Below, in pieces: positions 19,882-28,424 of a DNA stretch of 64,000 bases. Position 1 is the stretch's first letter. Every line of letters begins with the position of its first letter. Source of the DNA: Planctomycetaceae bacterium (GTDB taxonomy: Bacteria; Planctomycetota; Phycisphaerae; Tepidisphaerales; Tepidisphaeraceae); contig JAIYCY010000024.1 of NCBI GenBank assembly GCA_027487775.1, forward strand, positions 119,803-183,802, written 5' to 3'. The position numbers were made by a program, and so were the translations under genes. Under the pieces are notes generated by a model. It searched no databases, was not told the DNA's origin, and was given only the letters and a program-made list of their open reading frames with translations.

Positions 19882-21609
19882 ATGTCCAAGCGTATCGCTC
19901 TCGTCGTAGCCGCCGTTTCGGGTTTTGTCGTCGCGTCCGCCTCCGCGCAAATCGACAACCTCAACGTCCTCGTCAACACCTCCGACTCCACCGGCGGAAA
20001 CTCACTGGCTTCCGTCGCCTACAACCCCGCTTCCGACACCGCCTACATCAGCTCCTTCGGCGCGGGCGGCGCACTTCGCCGAATCACCGGCGTCTCCACC
20101 GCCTCCCCACTCTCCACCGTCGTCGTCAGCGAAGCTCAACTCCAACTCTACTACCGCGACGGGGACGTCACACGCAGCGTCCTCACGCCACTCCAATCCG
20201 GGCTCATCTTCAATCCCGCTCCCGTCGGTCCCAACGGCGAAATACCCACCGCCGCCGCGCTCTGGATCGCCGACAACGGCGCCACACGATTCCCCAACGG
20301 AAGCACCCAAACAGACCCCAACGCCACCAAACGCTTCTACCGATATAACCTCAACAACATCCCGCCCGGCGGCGACGGACGCGACGTCTTCACCACCCTG
20401 ATCACGCTCGCAAACCAACAAGCCGCGGCTGGCGTCGCCAGCACCGTCAACGACAACACCGGGCGAAAACCCGCCTTCAGCACCGACGCCAAATGGCTCT
20501 ACGCCACCGACAGCGGAGCCACCACCGGCGGAATCTACCGCATCAATCCGCTCAACCCCGGCGGGACCACCCGAATCATCAACATCCCCGGCGGCACCGG
20601 AAACACCAGCGCCATCACTGAACCCGCTACCCTCAAAAACGGCAACCTCGATCGAATCTTCCTCCGCGGAACCGGCGTCACCTCCACCGGCGGTACAAAC
20701 ATCGGCGGCGTCAACTACGTTGATCACGACCCCGTCACCAACACCACCAGCCCACTCACGCCACTCGTCACCGCTCAAGAGTTCCGCGACTTCCTCGAAA
20801 GACCATCCACCTTCAGCGCCGACATCCGATCCATCGCCTCCGATGCCGCAGGCAACCTCTATTTCATGGACCTCGAGTCACTCAACCTCATCAAACGCGA
20901 CACACAAGGCAGGCTCATCCAAATCACCAACCGCACCGAACGAAGACTCGCCTACACCGGCTCACTCACAGGACCAAACCCCAACAGCGTCATGTCACGA
21001 CTCGACGCAATCACCCACAACCACCCCACCGCCGGCAACATCACCCGCGTCCTCTATGCCGAGGCTACTCCACTCAATTTCTTCGGTGCCGTCGACGTCT
21101 TCAAACCCTCCGACTTCAACCGCGACGGCCTCGAAAACCAAACCGATCGCGACCTCTTCAAAGCCAAAATCACACCACGCGGCATCCTCTCCAGCCTCGA
21201 CGATTCCCGCTTCGACCTCAACGGAAACCAAATCATCGACCACGCCGACGTCAAAATCCTACAGTCATTCGTCGCTTTCCCCGACGGCGACGCAAACCTC
21301 GATCTCAACGTCGGATTTAGCGACCTCCTCGAACTCGCACGAAACTACAACCGCACCGGCGATGCCACGTGGATCCTCGGCGACTTCAACGGCGACGACG
21401 CCGTCAACTTCAACGACCTCCTCACCCTCGCACGCAACTACGGCAACTCCGCACCCGGTTCCGATCTCCATGGCGCCGATGTCTCGGGCATCGGATCCGC
21501 CGACTTCCAAGCCGACTGGGCGCTCGCGCTCTCCATCGTCCCCGAACCCGCATCGCTCAGCCTGTTGGCCGGCACACTCCTCCTCGCCCAACGCCGGCGT
21601 CGTCAATAA
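19882..21609 (+). CDS. Secreted PEP-CTERM protein with dockerin-like calcium repeats
   Basis: 575 residues from ATG 19882 (AGGGAG five bases upstream). An upstream in-frame ATG at 19822 lies inside the promoter region and is rejected. Residues 1-22 form a signal peptide (IALVVAAVSGFVVASASAQ). The body is Asn/Thr/Gly-rich with propeller-like repeats of unknown function. Near the C-terminus several EF-hand/dockerin-type loops occur (DFNRDGLENQTD, FDLNGNQIIDHAD, DFNGDDAVNFND), followed by VPEPASLSLLAGTLLLAQRRRR, a textbook PEP-CTERM sorting signal. It should be exported and processed by an exosortase. Pseudopilin and di-heme peroxidase genes follow at 47 and 59 bp, suggesting one transcript. Confidence 0.85.
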   Translation: MSKRIALVVAAVSGFVVASASAQIDNLNVLVNTSDSTGGNSLASVAYNPASDTAYISSFGAGGALRRITGVSTASPLSTVVVSEAQLQLYYRDGDVTRSVLTPLQSGLIFNPAPVGPNGEIPTAAALWIADNGATRFPNGSTQTDPNATKRFYRYNLNNIPPGGDGRDVFTTLITLANQQAAAGVASTVNDNTGRKPAFSTDAKWLYATDSGATTGGIYRINPLNPGGTTRIINIPGGTGNTSAITEPATLKNGNLDRIFLRGTGVTSTGGTNIGGVNYVDHDPVTNTTSPLTPLVTAQEFRDFLERPSTFSADIRSIASDAAGNLYFMDLESLNLIKRDTQGRLIQITNRTERRLAYTGSLTGPNPNSVMSRLDAITHNHPTAGNITRVLYAEATPLNFFGAVDVFKPSDFNRDGLENQTDRDLFKAKITPRGILSSLDDSRFDLNGNQIIDHADVKILQSFVAFPDGDANLDLNVGFSDLLELARNYNRTGDATWILGDFNGDDAVNFNDLLTLARNYGNSAPGSDLHGADVSGIGSADFQADWALALSIVPEPASLSLLAGTLLLAQRRRRQ

Positions 21610-21656
21610 AATCCACCACCGATCAACCCCATCCGACGGCCCGCACGAGAACCATC

Positions 21657-22352
21657 ATGCACAAGCGACTCCAAGCCTCACACGCCTTCACCCTCGTCGA
21701 ACTCCTCGTGGTCATCGGCATCATCTCCGTCCTCATCGGCGTGCTCCTCCCCGCCCTCACCAGCGTCCGACGCTCCGCCAACGAAACCAAGTGCAAAGCA
21801 AACCTCAAACAAATCCACGTCGGCATGGTCCTCTATGCCAACGACAACCGTGACCGCTTCCCAGACCCCGCCACACTCGGACGCTTTGCATACCGCCGAC
21901 CCCCCGGCGCACGCACGCCCGGCGACCCAGCCGCCCTCCCCGAAACCTACGGACTCGCCGCCGTCCTTCACGGCATACGCACAGAACGCTTCAACCCACT
22001 CACACTCCCTCTACCCAAAGCCCGCTACATCGACGGCACCAGCGGGATCTGGGTCTGCCCAGGACAACCCGACTACATGCAGGAAATCGGAAACACCTAC
22101 GCCTTCAGCCTCAACACCAACCTCGCCAAATGGGATAGCTTCCGACGCGGACGAGAAAGAGACACCGTCACCGTCGTCTTCGATAACGTCACACTTCGAC
22201 CCGGCCTCACTGGATTCATCGGACCCTTCTCGGGCTACGTCCTACCGCAAAGCCAACGACCCTACCCGCACCGCCTGCGTCGCGGCGGCATCCGAGGCGC
22301 GATCTGCGAACTCAAGCTCGGCGGACACGTCGTCCTCACCGAAGTCAACTAG
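21657..22352 (+). CDS. Type II pseudopilin-like protein (prepilin N-terminal methylation domain)
   Basis: 231 residues starting MHKRLQASHA, then [24 protein letters not shown]. This is the class III signal cleaved before Phe11 by prepilin peptidase, with Glu15 at the +5 position. The soluble part (NETKCKANLKQIHVGMVLYANDNRDRFP) matches the planctomycete pseudopilin families related to DUF1559. The C-terminus (HRLRRGGIRGAICELKLGGHVV) corresponds to the family's H-x9-DG region but lacks the DG. An earlier reading frame overlapping the preceding gene is discarded in favour of this ATG. It is sandwiched between the PEP-CTERM and peroxidase genes. Confidence 0.85.
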   Translation: MHKRLQASHAFTLVELLVVIGIISVLIGVLLPALTSVRRSANETKCKANLKQIHVGMVLYANDNRDRFPDPATLGRFAYRRPPGARTPGDPAALPETYGLAAVLHGIRTERFNPLTLPLPKARYIDGTSGIWVCPGQPDYMQEIGNTYAFSLNTNLAKWDSFRRGRERDTVTVVFDNVTLRPGLTGFIGPFSGYVLPQSQRPYPHRLRRGGIRGAICELKLGGHVVLTEVN

Positions 22353-22411
22353 GCTCTGTCTAAACACACTCGCCCGTCTACATCTTCGCACAAATACGAT
22401 CCGGTCACTCG

Positions 22412-23674
22412 ATGCAACATCACACCACCACCACCACCGACGCAAACTCACCTCGCAAAGGCACTCTCCTAAAGTCCGCCATCCTCGCCTCCGCTGCGCT
22501 GCTCACACTTGGCGTTCTCAGCATCGGCCCGCTCGTCTCGGCCATCGGTGACGAAGCACCCGCCGCACCCACACCCGACGCGCTCCGGTCCCTCTACGAA
22601 CGACCCATCGCAGAATGGCCCGCAGCCCATTGGCGCGACGGCGTCGCGCCCGAAGATCGACGCGAACTCGGACTCGTACCCGATGTCACACACCCCGAAG
22701 ACAACCCACACTCTTTCGAAAAAGTCGAACTCGGTCGAACCCTCTTCTGGGACGCACGTCTCAGCGGATCACGAGGCGTCGCCTGCGTCTCCTGCCATCA
22801 CCCCGACCTCGGATGGACCGACGGCAAGGCACAAAGCCAGGGACACCAGCTCCAACGCTCATCCCGCAACGCGCCAACCATCCTCGGCGTCGCTCATCTG
22901 AGCTCGCTCATGCACGACGGCCGCTCACTCTCACTCGAAGAACAGGCACTCCTCCCTCTCGCCAACGAAAAGGAAATGCACTCCGACTTCGATACCGTCG
23001 TCGAATCGCTCCGTGCCATCCCCGAATACCGCGCCCGTTTCAAAGAAGTCTTCGGCGACGACGAAATCACGCTCGACCGAATCACCAAAGCCCTCGCCTG
23101 CTTCCAACGAACACTCAACCCAGGGCGATCTCGTTTCGATTCCTTCCTCCGCGGAAAACATACCGCACTCTCCGACCAGGAAATCCGCGGACTCCACCTC
23201 TTCCGCACCAAAGCCAACTGCATCAGCTGCCACAGCGGGCCTCTCATGTCCGACGACAAGTTCCACAACATCGGACTCTCCTTCTACGGCCGAAAATTCG
23301 AAGACCTCGGTCGCTACCACATCACCAAAGACCCCAAAGACGTCGGCGCATTCCGAACGCCCACCCTCCGCAACATCACACGCACAGGCCCCTACATGCA
23401 CAACGGCCTCTTCGACCTGCCCGGCGTCATCAATCTCTACAACGGCGGCGGCGCGCGACCACGACCACGCGAGGACCAGAAAAACGACCCGCTCTTCCCA
23501 ACCACCAGCAGCCTCCTCGAACCACTCAATCTCACCGACTCCGAAAAACAAGACATCCTCGCCTTCCTCGAATCACTCGAAGAACCCCGACTCCGCGTCA
23601 GCCCGCCACCCCTCCCCGGCATCGATCCCCCTCGCCCAAACCGATCCGCCCGCGAAGAAGACGCCGCCCCGTGA
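22412..23674 (+). CDS. Di-heme cytochrome c peroxidase / MauG-family protein
   Basis: 420 residues. An N-terminal hydrophobic stretch (about residues 16-40) is a signal peptide or anchor, so the enzyme acts outside the cytoplasm. Two c-haem sites are seen: CVSCH (Cys125, Cys128, His129) and CISCH (Cys270, Cys273, His274), separated by ~145 residues as in bacterial di-heme peroxidases and MauG/MbnH relatives. Family phrases include ELGRTLFWDARLSGSRGVACVSCHHP, RNAPTILGV, FRTPTLRNITRTGPYMHNG and DILAFLESL. It may reduce peroxide or oxidise a partner protein; the partner cannot be read. It is the third gene of the putative Fur-box operon. Confidence 0.88.
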   Translation: MQHHTTTTTDANSPRKGTLLKSAILASAALLTLGVLSIGPLVSAIGDEAPAAPTPDALRSLYERPIAEWPAAHWRDGVAPEDRRELGLVPDVTHPEDNPHSFEKVELGRTLFWDARLSGSRGVACVSCHHPDLGWTDGKAQSQGHQLQRSSRNAPTILGVAHLSSLMHDGRSLSLEEQALLPLANEKEMHSDFDTVVESLRAIPEYRARFKEVFGDDEITLDRITKALACFQRTLNPGRSRFDSFLRGKHTALSDQEIRGLHLFRTKANCISCHSGPLMSDDKFHNIGLSFYGRKFEDLGRYHITKDPKDVGAFRTPTLRNITRTGPYMHNGLFDLPGVINLYNGGGARPRPREDQKNDPLFPTTSSLLEPLNLTDSEKQDILAFLESLEEPRLRVSPPPLPGIDPPRPNRSAREEDAAP

Positions 23675-23730
23675 ACAATCGCGATCAACGACGCACACGC
23701 AACTCATCGTTCATCAGTCATCTTCCCTCA

Positions 23731-23814
23731 TTCATCATTCATCGTTCATCATTCATCGTTCATCGTTCATCGTTCATCGTTCATCGTTCATCGTTCATCA
23801 TTCATCGTTCATCC
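23731..23814. repeat. Heptanucleotide tandem repeat, 12 units
   Basis: Twelve consecutive TTCATC(G/A/C) heptamers fill 23731-23814, with related broken copies from about 23704. The array lies between the convergent di-heme peroxidase and terminase-like genes and just past the terminase stop codon. Period 7 is not a codon multiple, and no gene is read through it. Confidence 0.95.
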
Positions 23815-23827
23815 TTCCTCACCCTCC

Positions 23828-25354
23828 TCAATACCCATCACGCGACGCCTCGCCGCGCGACATGCGATTCACAAGCTGATAACGCAACGCGTCGATCGCA
23901 TGATCGTGCTCGCCGTCCTTCACCGGCAATTCACTAAAACCCGCCGACAACTCCGCAAGTCGATACCCCTCAATCGCCCGTATCAACTGCACACACCGCG
24001 GATGCACAAACAACTTCACCTCGCCACTCGCCGGCTCCAACATCTGCCGAATCATCTCCACGCCGTCCATGATCCGACTCGATCGACTCCTCACCACCAG
24101 CCCACGACGCCTCATCAATTGCACACTGCTCACCCCCGTCTGATCGTTCCGCGCACGACCCGCCGGATCACAGCCCACCCACGCCGGCATCCCATGACCC
24201 CGCGACGCAATCACCTCCACATGCTCCTCAAGAGGCCTCATCGGTTGCACATACTCATCGATCACCCACACACGATCGCCGTCCGAGCGCACCCAAAGAC
24301 ACACCAGCGGCGCTGCAAATCCGAAATCAATCCCACAACTCAGCTCGCCCACGCCACTCCTATCGCCACCATGCACCGATCCAAACTTCACCCTCATTTC
24401 CACATGCTCGCGCACATGTTTGGAACGCTCAAACATCGGAAACACACGCCCGCGCACACTCGGTCGCCGACATAACATTTCTGCTTCCCACGTCCTGCGA
24501 CTCACACGACGCTTCATCGCTATCGCATCCTCTATCGACACAAATCCATCACATCCAACCTTCGCCACCCCTCCGCAATCCTCCCACAACTCGCACGTCG
24601 CACACGACCGATCCGCCTCGCAACGCGCAAGCACATCCATCAAACACCAACGCTGCACCATCGTCCCACGAACATCCGCCTCATCCACAATCCTCTGCAT
24701 CAGCCCGCCGCTCTCATGCAATGTCGATAACGCCTCGATCGCCCCACGCACATGACCAAACCGATGCCCAGATCGATGATCACCACCCCGCCCTTCACGA
24801 CGCGACCGCCTTCGATCCCCACCTTCCGATCCCACAAGCTCAACGCTCCGCGTCGTCAGCTGCGCCGCCTCCCACACCGCCGGATCAAACAGCTCCACCT
24901 CATCACACCGAAGCTTCTGCACACGCAGCCCACGCACCGCCCGCTGACTCTGCGTCAACACCGAACAACTCCCCCCATGAGGCAATCTCACCACACGCGA
25001 CGCCTCGCCCAATCGCGATACCTCATCCGGAATCAACCGACGCAAGTCCGGAACCAAATGCTCCCACATCTTCATCGACTGCTCGAGCGATCCACCCAAT
25101 ATCCGCACCGAAATCCCAGGCTTGTGCAACAAGTCCAACAACGTCGCAAGCGCCGCCAGACGCGTCTTTCCCCCGCCACGCGGCGCATGCACCACCTGAT
25201 CCCGACTCGGCTCAAAATACGACATCGCCAAATAATCAAACGGCGCGACATGCCCCGCACACACCGCACGCCTCGGCACATCGATCCCACAATAAAGCCT
25301 CACCCACGCATGCAATGCGTCACGCGATCCCAAGGATTGCAACACCAACGACAT
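23828..25354 (-). CDS. Phage-type terminase large subunit (ATPase plus nuclease)
   Basis: 508 residues. Terminase large subunits power viral DNA packaging and cut the concatemer. The ATPase domain has Walker A HAPRGGGKT (about 56-64) and Walker B KLRCDEVELFD with Asp151/Glu152. The RNase-H-like nuclease domain begins SCGIDFGFAAP, has WVGCDPAGR and ends with DHAIDALRYQL, the classic terminase closing motif, so all acidic centres appear present. A CATCELWEDCGG cysteine cluster lies between them. Start is ATG 25354 in a TGATG overlap with the upstream stop, preceded by AAAGGGGTG; GTG 25357 is the alternative. No portal, capsid or protease gene lies nearby. It is the last gene of the GNAT-containing operon. 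Confidence 0.85.
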   Translation of the reverse strand: MSLVLQSLGSRDALHAWVRLYCGIDVPRRAVCAGHVAPFDYLAMSYFEPSRDQVVHAPRGGGKTRLAALATLLDLLHKPGISVRILGGSLEQSMKMWEHLVPDLRRLIPDEVSRLGEASRVVRLPHGGSCSVLTQSQRAVRGLRVQKLRCDEVELFDPAVWEAAQLTTRSVELVGSEGGDRRRSRREGRGGDHRSGHRFGHVRGAIEALSTLHESGGLMQRIVDEADVRGTMVQRWCLMDVLARCEADRSCATCELWEDCGGVAKVGCDGFVSIEDAIAMKRRVSRRTWEAEMLCRRPSVRGRVFPMFERSKHVREHVEMRVKFGSVHGGDRSGVGELSCGIDFGFAAPLVCLWVRSDGDRVWVIDEYVQPMRPLEEHVEVIASRGHGMPAWVGCDPAGRARNDQTGVSSVQLMRRRGLVVRSRSSRIMDGVEMIRQMLEPASGEVKLFVHPRCVQLIRAIEGYRLAELSAGFSELPVKDGEHDHAIDALRYQLVNRMSRGEASRDGY

Positions 25355-25968
25355 CACCCCACCCCTTTCGATTCAACGCCCGAATCCGACTTTCGATCGA
25401 CACGCTCCTCGCACATTGACTCATCGCGCGCAAGCATCTCACGCAATCGGTCGGCCTCATCGCGATCCACCGAAGGATGCGCCGATGCATCGGACGCAAT
25501 CATCATCGTCTCGCGACTTGTCCTCGCCCCGCGACTTGTCTTCGCCCCGCGACTTGTCTTCGCCCCGCGACGTGTCGATGCCGCACGTCCTTTCAACGAT
25601 GCACGTAGCGGCCCTTCAGCCTGTGATTCGGTCTCCCGCGCGAGCTTGATCAGCTCCATCGCTCCACGCTGATCCTCTCGCGATACATCCACATCCGACT
25701 GCGCGATCCGCCTCGCCGCCTGCAACGCTGCCATCTGCAAAAACAACTCCCGCGCACACGCTATCGCCCGCTGCACCCCACGCACGCGTCGCCGACCCGG
25801 AAAATCCGCAAACGGCCTCAGCCACGCACCCGCCTCCGCTCCCGCGCCACCCGCTCCCGCGCCGCCCGCTCCCGCGCCGCCCGCTCCCGCGCCACCCTCA
25901 CTCGCGATCGCGCCCATCAACTCGTTCGCCCATCGCACGACCTCGTTCGCTCGTCTACTCGGCTGCAT
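25354..25968 (-). CDS. Low-complexity basic protein between GNAT and terminase genes
   Basis: 204 residues, no family recognised. A Gly/Ala repeat (four GGAGA-type units, about residues 25-45) and a basic three-unit RGAKTS repeat (about 135-155) flank a helical centre (VQRAIACARELFLQMAALQAARRIAQ). Start ATG 25968 follows AAAGGAGTG and overlaps the GNAT gene by 14 bp; its TGA overlaps the terminase start. By position and size it could act as a terminase small-subunit analogue or DNA-binding adaptor, which is inference only. Confidence 0.65.
   Translation of the reverse strand: MQPSRRANEVVRWANELMGAIASEGGAGAGGAGAGGAGAGGAGAEAGAWLRPFADFPGRRRVRGVQRAIACARELFLQMAALQAARRIAQSDVDVSREDQRGAMELIKLARETESQAEGPLRASLKGRAASTRRGAKTSRGAKTSRGARTSRETMMIASDASAHPSVDRDEADRLREMLARDESMCEERVDRKSDSGVESKGVG
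25525..25578. repeat. Three-unit 18-bp coding repeat
   Basis: Units of CGCCCCGCGACTTGTCTT at 25525-25542 and 25543-25560, with a diverged third at 25561-25578. On the coding (minus) strand they encode RGAKTS-type hexapeptides in the protein between GNAT and terminase. Confidence 0.85.
25837..25896. repeat. Four-unit 15-bp coding repeat
   Basis: Four tandem units close to CGCTCCCGCGCCGCC (A in place of G in the outer copies) fill 25837-25896 and encode Gly/Ala pentapeptides on the minus strand. Confidence 0.85.
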
Positions 25969-26578
25969 ACATCACTCCTTTCGTCCCAGTCTCACCACCC
26001 TCAAACACTTCACCACGATCAATCACGAAGTACGCCGGCGCGTTCTCCGGCGCACCGGGCGGCACCGGCACACGCGTCATCCCTGCGTTCTCGAAAAACC
26101 TCACGAAATGCCCCATCCGCGCGCTCGCCTCGACATATCGCGTCGGACATCGCCCTATCACCTGCCGCACCAACTCCGCAGCCATCCCGATCGACCGAAA
26201 CTGCGGATGAATCACCACACGCGATATCGTCCGCAAATGCGCGTTCGCAAAACGAAGGTTCTCCCGATACGAACGCGACAAACCAAAATACGCCATCCGG
26301 GCCCGCAACATCGGAACCGGCCAACTCAACACCGCCACGCCCACCACACGCCCTGGCTTCTCCGATACCTGATCTCCCGTCGAATCTCCCACAACCCGCA
26401 AATCATCCTCGCTCGCATGTCTCATCAAACGCGTCCACTCCGGCACAAATCGAGCCACACGCACGAGCGCCCACGTGCTCGGCGGACGCGGCAAATAGTG
26501 ATGCCGCGCAAGCAGCCGATAGTCCTGCGAAGTCCCGTCATCAAAACGAATCCGACCCGGTAAAAAATCATCCATCAT
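25955..26578 (-). CDS. GNAT-fold protein resembling the acetyltransferase half of COG2401 (Mom-like)
   Basis: 207 residues. GNAT motif A is clear at about 121-140: VVIHPQFRSIGMAAELV with the R/Q-x-x-G-x-A pyrophosphate loop. Ahead of it are an ARHHYLPRPPSTW segment (24-36) and a VVGVAVLSWPVP strand; after it come CPTRYVEASARMGHFVRFFENAGM. I associate this pattern (HYL near the N-terminus, SRVVIHPQFRSIG, YVE, FFENAGM) with the acyltransferase domain of COG2401 and Mom-type proteins; recall, not a search. Start ATG 26578 (or 26575) lies just after AAAGGGGTG. It overlaps the next gene by 14 bp, forming a three-gene unit ending in the terminase. Substrate unknown; DNA is a possibility. Confidence 0.7.
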   Translation of the reverse strand: MMDDFLPGRIRFDDGTSQDYRLLARHHYLPRPPSTWALVRVARFVPEWTRLMRHASEDDLRVVGDSTGDQVSEKPGRVVGVAVLSWPVPMLRARMAYFGLSRSYRENLRFANAHLRTISRVVIHPQFRSIGMAAELVRQVIGRCPTRYVEASARMGHFVRFFENAGMTRVPVPPGAPENAPAYFVIDRGEVFEGGETGTKGVMYAAE

Positions 26579-26703
26579 CCCTCACCCCTTTCTTCCAATC
26601 ACCACACCACACACCCACCGAACCATCCACACCACGACCCAAGCACACATCACAACCCACGAGCCACTGACAACGCACGCTCCCCCCGCTAACATCCCTC
26701 GCG

Positions 26704-27309
26704 ATGGCGGACGTCAATGACGAACTCATTTGCCCCGACTGCGGCGGACACCTCGGAGATGCCGAAGGCTTTCGACCGTGCAGCTGCAACAAACCCGCAC
26801 GCACACGCCCAAAACCAATCCCCATCTCCGACGATGCCGTCGGTTCCGACGCACGCGGACCCGCCCCACATCTCCACGGAACGCCCGGCGCAAAACTCTG
26901 CCGCGTCTGCAGCAAGGATCTCACCGGAAAACCTCGCCTACGCGACGACCTCGGCTATATCTGCAAACACTGCTCCGACCTCGAAGATCAAGGCAAAATC
27001 ACAAAACCCAAAAAGGAAGCAACGCCCGACGCAGCGCCCAAGCCCGCCAAGGATCCACTCGCTGACGACAAGCTCATGCGCTGCCCGGAATGCAACCGCA
27101 AGCTCAAACCCCTCGGATTCCTACCCTATCGCGGACAACTCATCTGCAAGAGCTGCCACGCACACCACATGGAGCACGACGCGCTCAAAGTCGATAAGGT
27201 CAGCCTCAAACATCACGACGAACACGAAAAGAAAAAGGTCAAACAACTCGCCATCCTCGCGGGCGTCATCCTCCTGATCCTCGTCGTCAACGCACTGCGA
27301 TACCTCTAA
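26704..27309 (+). CDS. Multi-zinc-ribbon protein with a C-terminal membrane anchor
   Basis: 201 residues. Three zinc-binding modules are visible: CPDCGG...CSC near residues 10-30, CRVCSKDL...CKHC near 66-90, and CPECNRKL...CKSC near 120-145. A charged Lys/Glu/His-rich linker leads to a single transmembrane helix at the very C-terminus (about 181-198, LAILAGVILLILVVNAL), so the zinc domains face the cytoplasm as in tail-anchored proteins. It is on the opposite strand, diverging from the GNAT gene with 125 bp between starts. Function unknown; the zinc ribbons may bind nucleic acid or protein. The region 27310-27446 downstream holds no gene. Confidence 0.75.
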   Translation: MADVNDELICPDCGGHLGDAEGFRPCSCNKPARTRPKPIPISDDAVGSDARGPAPHLHGTPGAKLCRVCSKDLTGKPRLRDDLGYICKHCSDLEDQGKITKPKKEATPDAAPKPAKDPLADDKLMRCPECNRKLKPLGFLPYRGQLICKSCHAHHMEHDALKVDKVSLKHHDEHEKKKVKQLAILAGVILLILVVNALRYL

Positions 27310-27446
27310 TCCCGCCACCCACGCCCGCCTTCACGCTCCACCCGTTGCACATCGCTCGCTGCGTGTTGCGCTTTGCACATCCCAACTCGCTCCAGGCTTC
27401 GGGCACGTCGAACGCCTGCCGATCCTCGCGCGCAACGTGATCCGAC

Positions 27447-28286
27447 TCACGCGCTCCTCACGTCCGCTACGCCCGATACCGGCACACGCAACCTTCGCTT
27501 GCGTCGATCAAATCGACGCACGCTGATCCTCCCAAAGTCGCACACCAACCACACATCAGGATCCAGCGCACGAACCAGATCGTCGTGACTCGTCACCAGC
27601 ACCGCCGACCGACGCCTCGCGTCCGCGTCGATCAAACGACGCACACCACGAGACAGCACCGCCGCCGTCACACGATCCAGCACCGCCCCAAACTCATCCA
27701 CCACCAAACATCCCATCAATCCCCGCTCAACCTCAACCCCGCCCATCCTTCTCTCCAGACGCGCGATCCCGTGCGCCATCGCCAAACGGTGCCGCTGACC
27801 CTCCGACAACCGACAAGGCTCACGAAACAACACCGACGGCTCCGTCAATCCCATCGCACCCAGCAACCGCAACGTACCGCACAAATCACGTCCACCAAAT
27901 CCACCCACCACCGGCCCGCTCGGAATCATCGACTCATCCACCCACACAATCCGATCTCCACGATCACCCAACGCCGACTCCGCCATCCAACCCGCCACCG
28001 CCCGCGCAAGCCAACGACTCTTGCCAGATCCACTCGCCCCCGTCACCAGCCAAATCTCTCCCGCTCCGGGGCCGCCCGCCAAACCCTCATCCAACGCACC
28101 ACCCTCGCCACACGCCCACACCTCATCAATCTCAACCGCCCCACGATCCTCCTCGCATCGCGCAGCCCGAAACTCCTCGTCATTCATCGCAAACGCTCCC
28201 GCAACCCGCCGCAACAAATCCTCGACTCCCTCCCGCGATCCACCACCCAATCCCAACCCACCACCAGACTCCATCCGCCTACCCAT
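27447..28286 (-). CDS. Soluble ABC-type ATPase resembling the ATPase half of COG2401
   Basis: 279 residues from ATG 28286, chosen for the AAGGGGTG about six bases upstream; the frame extends further but reads hydrophobic nonsense. One ABC cassette: Walker A GASGSGKS (83-90), signature LSEGQRHRLAMA (160-171), Walker B GCLVVDEFGA (Asp197/Glu198) and switch His234 in TSHDD. There is no transmembrane domain, and no permease gene is nearby. The compact cassette, the GQRHRLA signature and the GNAT gene a little downstream suggest the two halves of the COG2401 ABC-acetyltransferase family encoded separately. Between them lies the opposite-strand zinc-ribbon gene. An ABC transporter role is unlikely. 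Confidence 0.75.
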   Translation of the reverse strand: MGRRMESGGGLGLGGGSREGVEDLLRRVAGAFAMNDEEFRAARCEEDRGAVEIDEVWACGEGGALDEGLAGGPGAGEIWLVTGASGSGKSRWLARAVAGWMAESALGDRGDRIVWVDESMIPSGPVVGGFGGRDLCGTLRLLGAMGLTEPSVLFREPCRLSEGQRHRLAMAHGIARLERRMGGVEVERGLMGCLVVDEFGAVLDRVTAAVLSRGVRRLIDADARRRSAVLVTSHDDLVRALDPDVWLVCDFGRISVRRFDRRKRRLRVPVSGVADVRSA

Positions 28287-28424
28287 GATCCACACCCCTT
28301 TACCCACAAAAAACGCAACCGAATCATCAAAGAATCGAAACAACAACAACACAAACAACAACCGCGCGAACGACATCGACAACGCACGAGCATTCACACA
28401 ACAGCAATCCCAGCCCTCACACCA

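Noticed and set aside
23704..23820. CRISPR array
   Set aside because: The units are 7 bp with no spacers; it is a plain heptamer tandem repeat.
26704..27309. Zinc-ribbon protein as an analogue of phage Mu Com, regulator of Mom
   Set aside because: Com is a small soluble protein with one zinc site. This protein has three zinc ribbons and a membrane anchor and is on the opposite strand. The resemblance is only thematic.
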